Positions 22,673 to 34,858 of a DNA stretch of 64,000 nt are shown here, piece by piece. The notes under the pieces were generated by a model. That model ran no database searches. It saw only the letters and a program-made list of their open reading frames with translations, and was not told the DNA's origin. The position numbers and the translations under genes were made by a program. The stretch's first letter is position 1. Each line of letters opens with the position of its first letter. The DNA lies in contig NC_080067.1 in the NCBI RefSeq assembly GCF_949987535.1, positions 52,512,910-52,576,909 of the forward strand. The letters run 5' to 3'. The DNA is from Balaenoptera acutorostrata. Taxonomy: Eukaryota > Chordata > Mammalia > Artiodactyla > Balaenopteridae.

Positions 22673-25600
22673 TCAGAATCCATATATATGCGTTAGCATA
22701 CGGTATTTGTTTTTCTCTTTCTGACTTACTTCACTCTGTGTGACAGACTCTAGGTCCATCCACCTCACTACAAATAACTCAATTTCATTTCTTTTTATGG
22801 CTGAGTAGTATTCCATTGTATATATGTGCCACATCTTCTTTATCCATTCATCTGTCGATGGACACTTAGGTTGCTTCCATGTCCTGGCCATTGTAAATAG
22901 AGCTACAATGAACATTGTGGTACATGTCTCTTTTTGAATTATGGTTTTCTCAGGGTATATGCCCAGTGCTGGGTCATATGGCAGTACTATTTTTAGTTTT
23001 TTAAGGAACCCCCATAATGTTTTCCATAGTGGTTGTATGAATTTACATTCCCATCAACAGTGCAGGAGGGTTCCCTTTACATCACACCCTTTCCAGCATT
23101 TATTGTTTCTAGATTTTTTGATAATGGCCATTCTGACCAGCATGAAGTGATACCTCATTGCAGTTTTGATTTGCATTTCTCCAATAATTAGTGATGTTGA
23201 GCACCTTTTCATGTGCCACTTGGCCATCTATATGTCTTCCTTGGTGAAATGTCTATTTAGGTCTGCCACCCATTTTTTAACTGGATTGTTTGGTTTTTTG
23301 ATATTGCGCTCCATGAGCTGTTTGTATATTTTGGAGATTAATCCTTTGTCTTTTGTTTCATTTGCAAATATTTTCTCCCATTTTGAGGGTTGTCTTTTTG
23401 TCTTATTTATGGTTTCCTTTGCTGTGCAAGAAGCTTTTAAGTTTAATTAAGTCCCATTTGTTTATTTTTGTTTTTATTTCCGTTACTCTAGGAGGTGGAT
23501 CAAAAAAGATCTTGCTGTGGTTTATGCCAAAAAGTGTTTTTCCTATGTTTTCCTCTAAGAGTTTTATAATGTCTCACCACCTTACATTTAAGTCTTTAAT
23601 CCATTTGGAGTTTATTTTTGTGTATGGTGTTAGGTAGTGTTCTAATTTCATTCTTTTACATGTAGCTGTCCAGTTTTCCCAGCATCACTTATTGAAGAGG
23701 CTGTCTTTTCTCCATTGTATGTTCTTGCCTCCTCTGTTGTAAATTAGGTGCCCATATGTGTGTGGGTTTATTTCTGGGCATTCTATCCTGTACCATTGAT
23801 CTATATTTCTGTTTTTGTGCCAGTACCATACTGTCTTGATTACTGTGGCTTTGTGGTATAGTTTGAAGTCAGGGAGCCTGATTCCTCCAACTCCATTTTT
23901 CTTTCTCAAGATTGCTTTGGCTATTCAGGGTCTTTTGTGTTTCCATAGGAAATGAATTGTATAATTTTTTGTTCTAATTCTGTGAAGAATGCCATTTGTA
24001 GTTTGATAGGGATTGCATTGAATCTGTAGATTGCTTCGGGTAGTATAGTCATTTTCACAATATTGATTCTTCCAATCCAAGAACATGGTATATTTCTCCA
24101 TCTGTTTATATCATTTTTGATTTCTTTCATCAGAGTTTTAGAGTTTTCTGAGTACAAGTCTTTTGCCTCCTTATGCAGGTTTATTCCTAGGTATTTTATT
24201 CTTTTTGTTGCAAAAAGAGTAAATGGTAAATGGGAGTGTTTCCTTAATTTCTCTTTCTGTTTTTTCATTGTTGGTGTATAGGAATGCCAGAGATTTCTGT
24301 GCATTAATTTTGTATCCTGCAACCTTACAAAATTCATTGATTAGTTCTAGTAGTTTTCTGGTGGCATCTTTAGGATTTTCTATGTATAGTGTCATGTCAA
24401 CAGCAAACAGTGACAATTTTACTTCTTCTTTTCCAATTTGTATTCCTTTTATTTCTTTTTCTTCTCTGATTGCTGTGGCTAAAACTTCCAAAACTATGTT
24501 GAATAAAAGTGGTGAGAGTGGACGTCCTTGTCTTGTTCCTGATCTTAGTGGAAATGCTTTCAGTTTTTCACCATTGAGTATGATGCTTGCTGTGAGTTTG
24601 TCATATATGGCCTTTACTATGTTGAGGTAGGTTCCCTCTATGCCCATTTTCTGGAGAGTTTTTATCATAAATGGGTGTTGAATTTTGTCAAAAGCTTTTT
24701 CTGCATCTACTGAGATGATCATATGGTTTTTATTCCTTAATTTGTTAATGTGGTGTATCACATTGATTGATTTGCATATATTAAAGAATCCTTGCATCCC
24801 TGGGATAAACCCCACCTGATCATGGTGTATGATCCTTTTAATGTGCTGTTGGATTCTGTTTGCTAGTATTTTGTTCAGGGTTTTTGCATCTATGTTCATC
24901 AGTGATATTGGTCTATAATTTTCTTTTTTTGTGATATCTTTTTCTGGTTTGGGTATCAGGGAGATGGTGGCTTTGTAGAATGAATTTGGGAGTGTTTCTC
25001 CCTCTGCAATTTTTTGGAAGAGTTTGAGAAGGATTGGTGTTAGCTCTTCTCTAAATGTTTGATATAATTAGCCTGCGAAGCCATCTGGTCCTGGACTTTT
25101 GTTTCTTGGAAGATTTTTAATTACGGTTTCAATTTCATTACCTGTGATAGGTCTGTTTATATTTTCGAATTCTTCCTGGTTCAGTCTTGGAAAATTGTAA
25201 CTTTCCAAGAATTTGTCCATTTCTTCGTGGTTGTCCATTTTATTGGCATATAGTTGTTCATAGTGGTCTCTTAAAATCCTTTGTATTTCTGCGGTGTCGG
25301 TTGTGATTTCTCCTTTTTCATTTCTAATTTTATTGATTTGAGTCCTTTCCCTTTTATTCTTGTTGAGTCTGGCTAATGGTTTATCAATTTTGTTTATTTT
25401 CTCAAAGAACCAGCTTAGAGTTTTACTGATCTTTGCTATTGTTTTCTTTGTTTCTATTTCATTTATTTCTGCTCTGATCTTTCTTTCTTTCCTTTTACTG
25501 ACTTTGGGTTTTATTTGTTCTTCTTTCTCTAGTAGGGTTAGATCGTTTATTTGATATTTTTCATGTTTCTTGAGGTGAGACTGAATTGCTATAAACTTCC

Positions 25601-26492
25601 CTCTTAGAACTGCTTTTGCTGCATCCTATATAGGTTTTGGGTCATCATGTTTTCCTTGTCATTTGTTTCTATGTAGTTTTTTCATTTCTTCTGTGATTTC
25701 TTCAGTGATCTCTTGGTTATTTAGTAGCACACTGTTTAGCCTCCATGTATTTGAGTATTTTTACAGTTTTTTTCCTGTAATTGATTTCCAGTCTCAGAGT
25801 GTTGTGGTCAGAAAAGATACTTGATACGATTTCAATTTTCTTAAATTTTCCGAGGCTTGATTTGTGACCCAAGATGTGATCTATCCTGGAGAATGTTCCG
25901 TGTGCACTTGAGAAGAAAGTGTATTCTGCCACTCTGTTCTATTTATGTTCACTTATTTTCTATAAATATCAATTAGATCTGGTCTATTGTGTCATTTAAA
26001 TCTTATGTTTCCTTATTTATTTTCTGTTTGGATGATCTGTCCATTGGTGTAAGTGTGGTGTTAATTTCCCCTACTATTATTGTGTTACTGTCAATTTCTC
26101 CTTTCATGGTTGTTAGAATTTGCCTTATGTATTGAGGTGCTCTATGTTGGGTGCATAAACATTTATAATTGTTGTATCTCCTTCTTGGATTGATCCTGTG
26201 ATCATTATGTAGTGTCCCTCCTTATCTCTTGTAACAGTCTTTATTTTATAGTCTATTTTATCTGATACGAGTATTGCTACTCCAGCTTTCTTTTGATTTC
26301 CATTTGCATAGAATATCTTTTTCCATCCCTTCACTTTCAGTCTGTATGTGTCCCTAGGTCTGAAGTGGGTCTCTTGTAGACAGCATATATATGGGTCTTT
26401 TTCTTGTATCCGGCCAGTCTGTGTCTTTTGGTTGGGGCATTTAACCCATTTACATTCAAGGTTATTATCGATACGTATGTTCCTATTACCAT
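22673..26492 (-). pseudogene. L1 ORF2 (endonuclease-reverse transcriptase), disrupted
   Basis: From the start codon at 26492-26490 to the stop at 22673 the span is 3.82 kb, the size of an intact L1 ORF2 (about 1,270 codons), so little net length has been lost. Readable pieces include the endonuclease KAGVAILVSDK block (26125-26334) and the SDHNTLRLEINYR block (25717-25932). The reverse-transcriptase piece is at 24171-24899 with [14 protein letters not shown]. The C-terminal zinc-knuckle and tail regions lie at 23685-24337 and 22673-22915. The catalytic motif is FAVD instead of FADD at 24396-24407. Frameshifts separate the pieces. The product would be inactive. Confidence 0.9.
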
Positions 26493-26519
26493 TTTCTTAA
26501 TTGTTTTGGGTTTGTTTTT

Positions 26520-27728
26520 GTGGGTCTTTTTCTTCTCTTCTGTTTCCCACTTAGAGAAGTTTCTTTAGCATTTGTTGTAAAGCTGGTTTGGTGGTGCTGA
26601 ATTCTCTTAGCTCTTGCTTGTCTGAAAAGCTTTTACTTCTCCATCGAATCTGAATTAGATCCTTTTTGGGTACAGTAATCTTGGTTGTAGGTTTTTCCCT
26701 TTCATCACTTTAAGTATGTCCTGTCACTCCCTTCTGGCCTGCAGAGTTTCCACTGAAAAATCAGCTGATAACCTTATGGCGATTCCTTTGGATGTTACTT
26801 TGTGTTTTTCCCTTGCTGCTTTTAATATTTTTTCTTTGTAATTAATTTTTGTTAGTTTGATTAATATGTGTCTTGGTGTGTTTTTCCTAGGGTTTATCCT
26901 GTATGGGACTCTCTGTGCTTCCTGGACTTGGGTGGCTATTTCCTTTCCCATGTTAGGGAAGTTTTCAACTATAATCTCTTCAAATATTTTCTCAGACCCT
27001 TTCTTTTTCTCTTTTTCTTCTGGGACCCCTATAATTCGAATGTTGGTGCATTTAGTTTTGTCCCAGAGGTCTCTGATATTGTCTTCAATTCTTTTCATTC
27101 TGCTCCTCGGCAGTTATTTCCACTATTTTGTCTTCCAGCTCACGTATTCATTCTTCTGCCTCAGTTATTGATTCCTTCTAGTGTATTTTTCATTTCAGTT
27201 ATTGTCTTGTTCATCTCTGTTTGTTTGTTCTTTTGTTCTTCTAGATCTCTGGTAAACATTTCTTGTATTTTCTCAATCCGTGCCTCCATTCTATTTCCGA
27301 GATTCTGGATCATCTTTACCATCATTACTCTGAATTCTTTTTTAGGTAGATTGCCTATTTCCTCTTCATTTATTTGGTCTTGTAGGTTTCTACCTCACTC
27401 CTTCACCTGTGACATATCTTTTTGCCGTCTCAATTTTGTTTGTTTGTTTTTTAAATGAGTGGGATTGTGTTCCTGTCTTACTGGTTGTTTGGCTTGAGGC
27501 TTCCAACACTGGAGTTTGTAGGCTATTGGGTAGAGCTGGGTCTTGGTGCTGAGATGAGGAACTCTGTGAGACCTCACTCCAATGAATATTCCCTGGGGTC
27601 TGAGGTTCTCTGTTAGTCCAGTGGTTTGGACTCATAGCTCCCACCGCAGGAGCTTCGGCTTGACCCAGGGCCTGTGAACCAAGATCCTGCAAGCTGCGTG
27701 GGGTGGCAAAAAGAAAGAATAATAACAA
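26520..27728 (-). pseudogene. L1 ORF1 (nucleic-acid-binding chaperone), disrupted
   Basis: The segment 26724-27098 reads as the RRM and C-terminal domains: NIRIIGVPEE, then VENFPNMGKE, then VPYRINPRKNTPRHILIKL. A stop replaces the tryptophan expected after RRE (near 26724). The upstream part includes a frame at 27390-27728 whose text (PNHWTNREPQTPGNI, SSSQHQDPALPN) parallels the region before ORF1 in the plus-strand L1 at 49918. The coiled-coil portion between them is frameshifted. ORF1p normally trimerises and coats L1 RNA; this copy cannot make it. Confidence 0.85.
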
Positions 27729-28019
27729 AGTAAAAAATAAAATTAGACCAGGAAACTAACAGATGTTAGAAAGAATATAAAAATAAAAATATAATGAATC
27801 AACAACTGGAAGGTACATCAGTACCACAATAGTAAAAAAGAGGAGAGAAAAAAAAAGTGGGGGGGGAAAGCCTTGGCTATGGAGGGCGGGGCCTAAGCAA
27901 GGGCAAGCTTTGGGCTGTGGGTGGGGCCAATGCTCAGGACCCACAGGGCTGGAAAAGGCCCTGGGGGCTCTGGGGGGTGGGGCTTAGGCTCAAGGAACAG
28001 AAGGGGCCTGGGCGTGCCC

Positions 28020-28720
28020 CCCACCTCTGGTCTCAGAGGGCAGGGGACCTCACCTGGGAGCCCAGCAGGCTTCCTGGGCTCAAGTGGGTGGGGCAAAGGC
28101 TCTCCTCTCCTCTCCTGCTCCTCCGGTCTGGGAGGGCCCCTCCTGCCTGCTTCTCCTGATCTCCCCTGCCTCCCTCCTATGCCCCCAGGACCAATGTGGC
28201 TGGGGGAGGGAGGGGACCGGTCTGGGAGCTCAGCAGGCTCCCTGGGCCCGAGTGGGAGGGGCAATTATCCTCTGCTCCTCTCCCGCTCCTACCAGAGGGC
28301 CCCTTCCACCTGCCTCTCTTGTTTTCCCCTCAGCCTCCATCCTATGGCCCCCAGGACCCAAGTGACCCGGAGGGCGGCCTTGTAGGGCAGGGGACTGGCC
28401 TGGGATCTCACCAGTCTCCCTGGGCAGAGTGGGCAGGGCAATCACCCTCTGCTCCTCTCCCACTCCTCTTGTATGGCCCCTCCCACCTGCCTCTCCTGAT
28501 CTCCCCTGCCTCCCTCCTATGCCCCCAGGACCCATGTGGCCTGGACGGGGCTTTGGAGGGCGGGGGTACTGGCTTGGGAGATCAGCAGGCTCCCTGGCCA
28601 AAGTGGGCCTGGTGATCGCCCTCTGCTCCTCTCCTGCTCCTCCCAGAGAGTCCCTTCCGCTGCCTCTCCTAGTCTCCCTGGCCTCAGGGGCACTGATCTT
28701 GTGTGGCCTCCACTTCTCCT
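28020..28720 (-). repeat. Tandem ~170-bp repeats in the L1 5' UTR
   Basis: Anchor words recur at regular spacing. 'ctgggag/agatctcagcaggctccctggg'-type blocks start near 28054, 28222, 28400 and 28574 (spacings 168, 178, 174). 'ctctgctcctctcc'-type blocks sit near 28100, 28270, 28447 and 28621. That is about four diverged units, GC-rich, inside the promoter region of the minus-strand L1. Confidence 0.85.
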
Positions 28721-28839
28721 CCTCCCTCAGTCCCCCTACGTCCTACTGTTCACTTTGGGTTTCCTCCCATCTCCTTGGGCATCACATTCCCCCACCAGCG
28801 GCCGGCAGGTGCCCTAGTTGTGGGGAGATGCTAACTCAG

Positions 28840-28872
28840 CGTCTTCCCACACTGCCGTCTTGACTCCGCCTC
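28840..28872 (-). promoter_or_regulatory. L1 5' end with YY1-like element (mutated)
   Basis: On the minus strand the first bases read ggagtcaagacggcagtg. L1 5' ends commonly carry a YY1 site (caagatggc) that directs the start of transcription. Here the core is caagacggc (28854-28862), one base different. This is an inference from L1 biology in general. Confidence 0.45.
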
Positions 28873-28876
28873 CCCC

Positions 28877-29189
28877 ATCTATTTCATTCTTTTTATTGAT
28901 TACATAACACTGCTCATCTCCTACCATGCTATATAATTTACTAATTTATTATATTTGTCTGTTTTATCCCTAGAACATAAGCTTCACTGGCTAAAAGTTT
29001 GTTTACTGCTATATCTAAGAGCATAGGACAGCCCTAACATAGGAATCTGTTGAATGACTCAAGTTCAAAATAATGTAAACCCATAACTTGTTTTGCTACA
29101 TTCTTATTAATGAACTATTTTTGCTTGTGCTCTTTGCTATTAAGAGAAATGTTTCAAGGCTGTCTTTACAGATATTTCTTCACTTGCTG
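28877..29189. other. Unassigned stretch
   Basis: AT-rich flank of the L1 5' end with no recognised feature. Confidence 0.4.
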
Positions 29190-29345
29190 AGAGAGTTATT
29201 TCTTAAATTCCTAGAAGGTGATCGCTATATAGATTATATGCTTTTTAAAATAGTTATTTCCAAATTGCTCTCTAAAAATGTTTAAGTTACATTCTTACCA
29301 CAGGATATGAGTAGGGCTTTTAGCTTTACTCTTCATAATTTTCTG
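29190..29345 (-). mobile_element. Possible old L1 3' UTR fragment, reverse
   Basis: Weak resemblance to antisense L1M 3' sequence ('ccaaattgctctctaaaaatg' and 'gttacattcttaccacaggat'). Highly diverged; it could be chance. Confidence 0.35.
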
Positions 29346-30317
29346 CTTTTCTAATTTTTTATACCCAACATTTATTTTCTTAATCAAAAGAAAGCATGAC
29401 TGAAAAGAAAATTAGCTTTAATTTTCTTATCATCCTAGAAAAACATTTTAACATTCTAAAACTTGAAAACGGCAGATACCATTTGAACTATAGTACTCTT
29501 CTTTTCATTCATTTAGATTATTCCAGTATACAATTTTTTAAAATTGTTATTTCTATGTCTATCAATACTTTACTATCAAATAGGTACATTACAACATGCT
29601 TACTGGAGCAGAGAAATTAGATAGAAAGGCTTAACTAATTTCCAAAGTTGGTGTTGTCTTATAATTTGCACAGAGTAGCAGGAAATGCTTTTCACAATAA
29701 ATAATTTTTGAGTAATGATGTCATTAATAAATAGACATACTTGCCTCTCATTTAACCCTTTTAGTAAAAGTTCAGGAAGAAAAGAACCATATTAAAATTT
29801 TAAGAGTACACAAAATATATTTGTTTCCAGTTTTGTAACGTTAATAAGCAACCAATAGACTAAGGGAGGTGGTAATTTTTTATTCAGCTTTAAACTTGAC
29901 CCTGTTGCTCAGTAAGTGTGACTATGGCTATGGTAAAGTCTTATCTGTCTACAAAAATTACGCTATTAACCTAGAGTCATGAAACTGGAGCTGCTTATTC
30001 AGACTTGCCGGCAAATTGTTCTGAACCATTCACATATATTTGCATATCACCTACTTGGAAATAGGGTACAGTTTATATCAGGATACAAACATTCCCTGTG
30101 TGAAGGGAAAACAAACCAGTAACTAATGGGATCGGACCCTTTGTCATAGCTTCTGTCCTTTAACTGAACTCATTGATCCAGGGACAACATTCAGTGTCTC
30201 CTAAACAGTTCAGAAGCTAACAAAATTCATAACCACTGAATTTCTGATGTATATAATAGCAACTTGTAAGTAACCAATAGAACAGGAATAGAAAAAGGTC
30301 CCACTTTAATCAACATT
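29346..30317. other. Unassigned AT-rich stretch
   Basis: No gene or repeat identified. The frames at 29088-29285 and 29396-29620 are compositionally driven. Confidence 0.4.
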
Positions 30318-30330
30318 CAAGACTACTTCT

Positions 30331-31457
30331 TTTTTTTTATTAAAAAAAATTTTTTTTAACTTCTTTATTGGAGTATAATTGCTTTACAATGGTGTGTTAG
30401 TTTCTGCTTTATAACAAGGTGAATCAGTTACACATATACATATATCCCCATATCTCTTCCCTCTTGCGTCTCCCTCCCTCCTACCCTCCCTATCCCACCC
30501 CTCTAGGTGGTCACAGAGCACCGAGCTGATCTCCCTGTGCTATACGGCTGCTTCCCACTAGCTATCTATTTTACATTTGGTAGTGTATATATGTCCATGC
30601 CACTCTCTCACTTTGTCCCAGCTTACCATTCCCCCTCCCCATATCCTCAAGTCCATGCTCTAGTAGGTCTGCGTCTTTATTCCCATCTTGCCCCTAGGTT
30701 CTTCATGACCATTTTTTGTTGTTGTTTTTTAGATTCCATATATATGTGTTAGCATACGGTATTTGTTTTTCTCTTTCTGACTTACTTCACTCTGTATGAC
30801 AGACTCTAGGTCCATCCACCTTACTACAAATGACTCAGTTTTGTTTCTTTTTATGGCTGAGTAGTATTTCATTGTATATATGTGCCACATCTTCTTTATC
30901 CATTCATCTGTTGATAGACACTTAGGTTGGTTCCATGTCCTGGCTATTGTACACAGAGCTGCAATGAACATTGTGGTACATGACTCTTTTTGAATTATGG
31001 TTTTCTCAGGGTATATGCCCAGTAGTGGGATTGCTGGGTCGTATGGTAGTTCTATTTGTAGTTTTTTAAGGAACCTCCATACTGTTCTCCATAGTGGCTG
31101 TATCAATTTACATTCCCACCAACAGTGCAAGAGGGTTCCCTTTTCTCCACACCCTCTCCAGCACTTATTGTTTGTAGATTTTTTGATGATGGCCATTCTG
31201 ACCGGTGTGAGATGATATCTCATTGTAGTTTTGATTTGCATTTCTCTAATGATTAATGATGTTAAGCATCCTTTCATGTGTTTGTTGGCACTCTGTATAT
31301 CTTCTTTGGAGAAATGTCTATTTAGGTCTTCTGCCCATTTTTGGATTGGGTTGTTTGTTTTTTTGATATTGAGCTGCATGAGCTGCTTGTAAAACTTGGA
31401 GATTAATCCTTTGTCAGTTGCTTCATTTGCAAATATTTTCTCCCTCTCTGAGGGTTG
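30331..31457 (-). mobile_element. 5'-truncated L1, reverse orientation, with target-site duplication
   Basis: From the A-rich end (poly(T) at 30331) it runs through the L1 3' UTR (ataaagttttcctacaatc-type tail, antisense 'ttattggagtataattgc') into ORF2, where it stops abruptly at 31457. A perfect 13-bp duplication, caagactacttct, lies at 30318-30330 and 31458-31470. This is the classical product of incomplete target-primed reverse transcription. ORF2 is open to the end, suggesting a younger copy than the neighbouring L1. Confidence 0.96.
30729..31457 (-). pseudogene. L1 ORF2 C-terminal fragment, frame open
   Basis: About 243 codons of ORF2 C terminus without a stop, ending THIYGI. It includes the cysteine-containing [19 protein letters not shown] zinc-knuckle-like region and the [33 protein letters not shown] segment. 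There is no endonuclease or reverse transcriptase domain and no promoter, so it is not a working gene. The apparent start near 31460 arises at the insertion junction. Confidence 0.92.
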
Positions 31458-31470
31458 CAAGACTACTTCT

Positions 31471-34400
31471 TAATGCCCTATGTTCTTGGCATAATTTTAG
31501 GCTTCTGTAAAGTAAGCAAGCCCTGCCCTCAAGGAATCTGCATTTTGCTTAGCAGCCGAGGAGATTGAGAGAAAGAGGTAAGCAAGAAAGGATGGCAATT
31601 TGAGTAGGCACTATTTCAAGAGGTGAATTTCATGATGTTTCATATCAGTGTTATTATAAGAAATTATAATGAGCCAGTACTCTTGTTAGAGCAAACACAA
31701 TAAGATGATGATAAGAGTAAGCAGAGCTCAAGTAGGTTTCCCAGACGAATTAAATTCCCTGACATCAGGATCCAAGACCTAGGTCATCCTTTAGCATTCT
31801 GGTTTTTAACTTTCTCCTCAAATTAACATATTTACATTACATATTTACATTTACTCAGATTCTATCATTCATTTTTCATCTTTTCATGAAGAAAACGTTA
31901 CCTTTTCCACTTTCTAATGCTTCTTAATCTCAAGTATTTGCTTGGATAGGCTTCAAAAAGCCTATATGTTTCTTTAAAAAGGCTTTTGTGAAAGAACATT
32001 CTTTGAATGGTATTGTTTTAATCCTAACAAAAGCAGGGCACTAATCGAGTCCCTTGTTGTTAAAATCAATATCCTCCTTGTATTATTTAAAAGTATCTGC
32101 CAAAGAACTCAAAGGCATTAAACTCTTGTGAAATTTTTAGGTGAATTCTTAAAAGATGCACCCTTATCATTTACCCATGCTCTCTGTACATTATTGTCCA
32201 ATCATTTACCTTAATATCTTTTACCATGTACCTTCCCTTTCTTATTCCTTTATTGGAAAGGTACTATCACATTGTTGAACCTGGTAGACAGTCAGCCAAA
32301 GATTCACTAATGACCTAACTCAATAGACATTGATTGAACACCTTCTGTGTGCAGAATAAAATGGTAGCTCCTGAGGTAAATAAAAAGATGAATTAATCAC
32401 AGACCTAAAGTTCACAACCAAGTGGCAGAGATGGTGACAAGACATATAATTCAGTGCCTGAGTAAGATGTTGAGAAAAAAAAGGAGGAGGAGAGAGTGAA
32501 ATATTTAGATACTGAAAGTTTCTTATTTACTATTAGTGTAGAATTTACATCATTACATGAGTTCCACTGCAAAAAAAAGAACTCTGAACTTTCTTATTTA
32601 AACATTTACCACGTCTCTCATCATTCATTTGCTCTATATACTCTTATTTATTGAGTGCCTCCTCTCATTTATTGAGTACAATGCTGCATAAGGATATATC
32701 AGAACACGGAGTGATGTAGTATGTAAAAATAAAACATTTGAGCGTTAAGGATTGCTATTTTCATAGAGATGCTTATACAGCTTGACCCAGAATTTTCTTC
32801 AGGATCAAAGCTCACTTTCACAGAAACTACCTGTTATAGTTTATTTAACATTTTTTTATCTTAATATTTAAATAAAGTTAATATTCTTGGAATTTTCATT
32901 TCAAAAAGTCTTTGGATTAATGGGAGAAGCCAGGAGTTCTGGCAGTAAACAGAAGCACAAAAAAGTCATCATAACACCTATACATCTCATCATTTATCTG
33001 GCAAATTTTGCTAGAAATGACAACATCCAAAACAGAGTTCTAATCCTCCCAACTGGCAACAGATACCAAATTATAAGTCCAATTCTTCTTATAGTTCACT
33101 AAGTTTTCCTGGGTCTGGAAGAAGATAGCCAAAGGGCTGTAAATTAACATCCTTCATATTACTTTGATGATATGCAAAATCTTTAACAAATTTTACACTG
33201 TAAACTACTTAGCTCCTTTTAAAGGTGGCAAAATATATTCAGATATGAAAATACCCACGTAAAATTGCAGACACCAGTTATACTCACTTCAGTAATGGCC
33301 ATGAGTTAATAATTAATTTGCATAAAATGACAAGTAAAAAACAATTGAGAAAATTGATTCTTTCTTACCAAAAAGAGAAGTATTGCTCACAGAAAAATGC
33401 TATGGGAAAAAACACTCAGTTTTATACCCAAATGATCGAGTGTGAGCAGTGAATAGAGAATTTGCAAAAGTGCAGGGACTCAAAATCCCATATATTCATT
33501 TTCAGGAAGATACTGTAAGATGTGCTCTAGCAAAATGTGGCAGTAAAACAAGAAAGAGGCAGACTGGTGCCTAGAAAATAGAGCATCCAACACAAGAAAG
33601 CTACAAAATGGAGTCCCACCAGGACAGCCATGCCTTAGGCTAGAAGGGAACCAAGAATAAAACAGTGAAGAGGGGTAAGGCCTCAAACTATCGATTTATC
33701 TGAACATTTGAAAAAATTGTAGTAATGAGTATTTGAGTGTTCTGACAGAGAATTTGAAAAGATATATTGAAAATCAAACAAAACAAAGGGGGAGCAAGGC
33801 AATTATTGAGTCCAGGAAAAGCAAAAGGCTAAAAAAAAGTAAAATATAACAATAGTATACTACTTGGCTTATTAATAAACAGTATCTACATAGTAAATGC
33901 TGACCAATGATCTAAGCAAATATTTTATAATGATATGGAGAAGATAGAGGAAGGGAAGAGAGGTGAATGTGAAAAAGAGAAATCCATAGTCAACAGGTGA
34001 TATCTAGATGTGATAAATAAAGAGTTATATACGCATATAATTTATATATGGAGGAGAGGAAAATACCAGCCCAATCAACTAAGTTGTTGAAAGTGAATGT
34101 CTCTGGGTAATGGTATTGGAAATGAAGAAAGATAGATGACTCACGTTTATTATAATCCTTTTATTTTTAAAAACTATGTGTATAGCATTTTGATAAAAAC
34201 TTTACATATTTTAATTAACTTGCAATAACCAAATATATTCTGCCTAATCTAAGTAGAGAAATAATTTGCTAAAGGATATTAGGGAACACGTAGGTTCATT
34301 ACACAGGTTAGTGAAACAGGGTAGAGGTCAAGCACCCAGGAACACACAGAGATTTGGCCAATAAAGAAACTTTTATTGCCAAAAGCTGCATATCCCAGCT

Positions 34401-34843
34401 AGCATTCCAGAAAAAATGGATTTTACATACTCTGGTTGCTTACTTTTGCATGTCTTCCAGAATGTAGATGATAGACTCTACTATGCCCTTAGCCTGGGGC
34501 AAAGGAGACTAGAAACAGATTCTCCATTAGAGACACAAAACTCAAAGTTTGGGAAATTATCAAAATATAGAGAAGGTATTCAAAAGATACCAGACAGCCA
34601 CAAATGACAAGTGTTTGCTACATCTAGATAAATCTATTCCTTTCCTAGAATGTGTGATTTTCTTCATTAATATCTGACCATTTTAATCTAAGCATCATTG
34701 AAAATTCTGAAAAAAAAATGCTAAGAAAATGTTATGATTCTGGATTGGCAACTTCTGGGAACTTATTATGTATCCTTGTAGACAAGAGATATCCGAGCAC
34801 AACATGTACAAAGAATGTGAGTATAGATTTTGGGCCTGACTAT
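31471..34843. other. Long unassigned, mostly unique AT-rich stretch
   Basis: The largest repeat-poor interval. Weak L2/MIR-like scraps may exist at 32320-32460 and 32630-32740 ('cttatttattgagtgcctcc', repeated in part). The frames at 32887-33102, 33480-33686 and 34416-34607 have no recognisable domain. No promoter, CpG island or splice pattern is visible. Confidence 0.45.
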
Positions 34844-34858
34844 AAGAAAGCAAATTTG
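34844..34858. repeat. Target-site duplication, left copy of SINE at 34859
   Basis: aagaaagcaaatttg, repeated exactly at 35171-35185. Confidence 0.95.

Larger units (their letters stand above)
22310..28872 (-). mobile_element. Near-full-length L1 retrotransposon, reverse orientation
   Basis: A complete L1 layout reads from right to left. It has a GC-rich 5' UTR with internal tandem repeats (about 27740-28872), ORF1 (about 27400-26520), ORF2 (26492-22673), a 3' UTR, and an A-rich end near 22310. The total of about 6.5 kb matches a full-length mammalian L1. The 5' end carries the gtcaagacggc start-type sequence. Both ORFs are interrupted by stops and frameshifts, so it is dead. I could not find a convincing target-site duplication. 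Confidence 0.93.

Noticed and set aside
26868..27458. 196-codon plus-strand open frame
   Set aside because: It is the antisense of the minus-strand L1 ORF1; its length follows from the coding strand's composition.
28020..28720. CRISPR-like or satellite array
   Set aside because: Units are long (~170 bp), contiguous and diverged, with no short conserved repeat and spacer structure. The host is a mammal and the location is an L1 5' UTR.
27857..28863. Several 90-154-codon open frames on both strands in GC-rich DNA
   Set aside because: They lie wholly inside the L1 5' UTR and its tandem repeats. High GC removes stop codons; no protein domain is visible.
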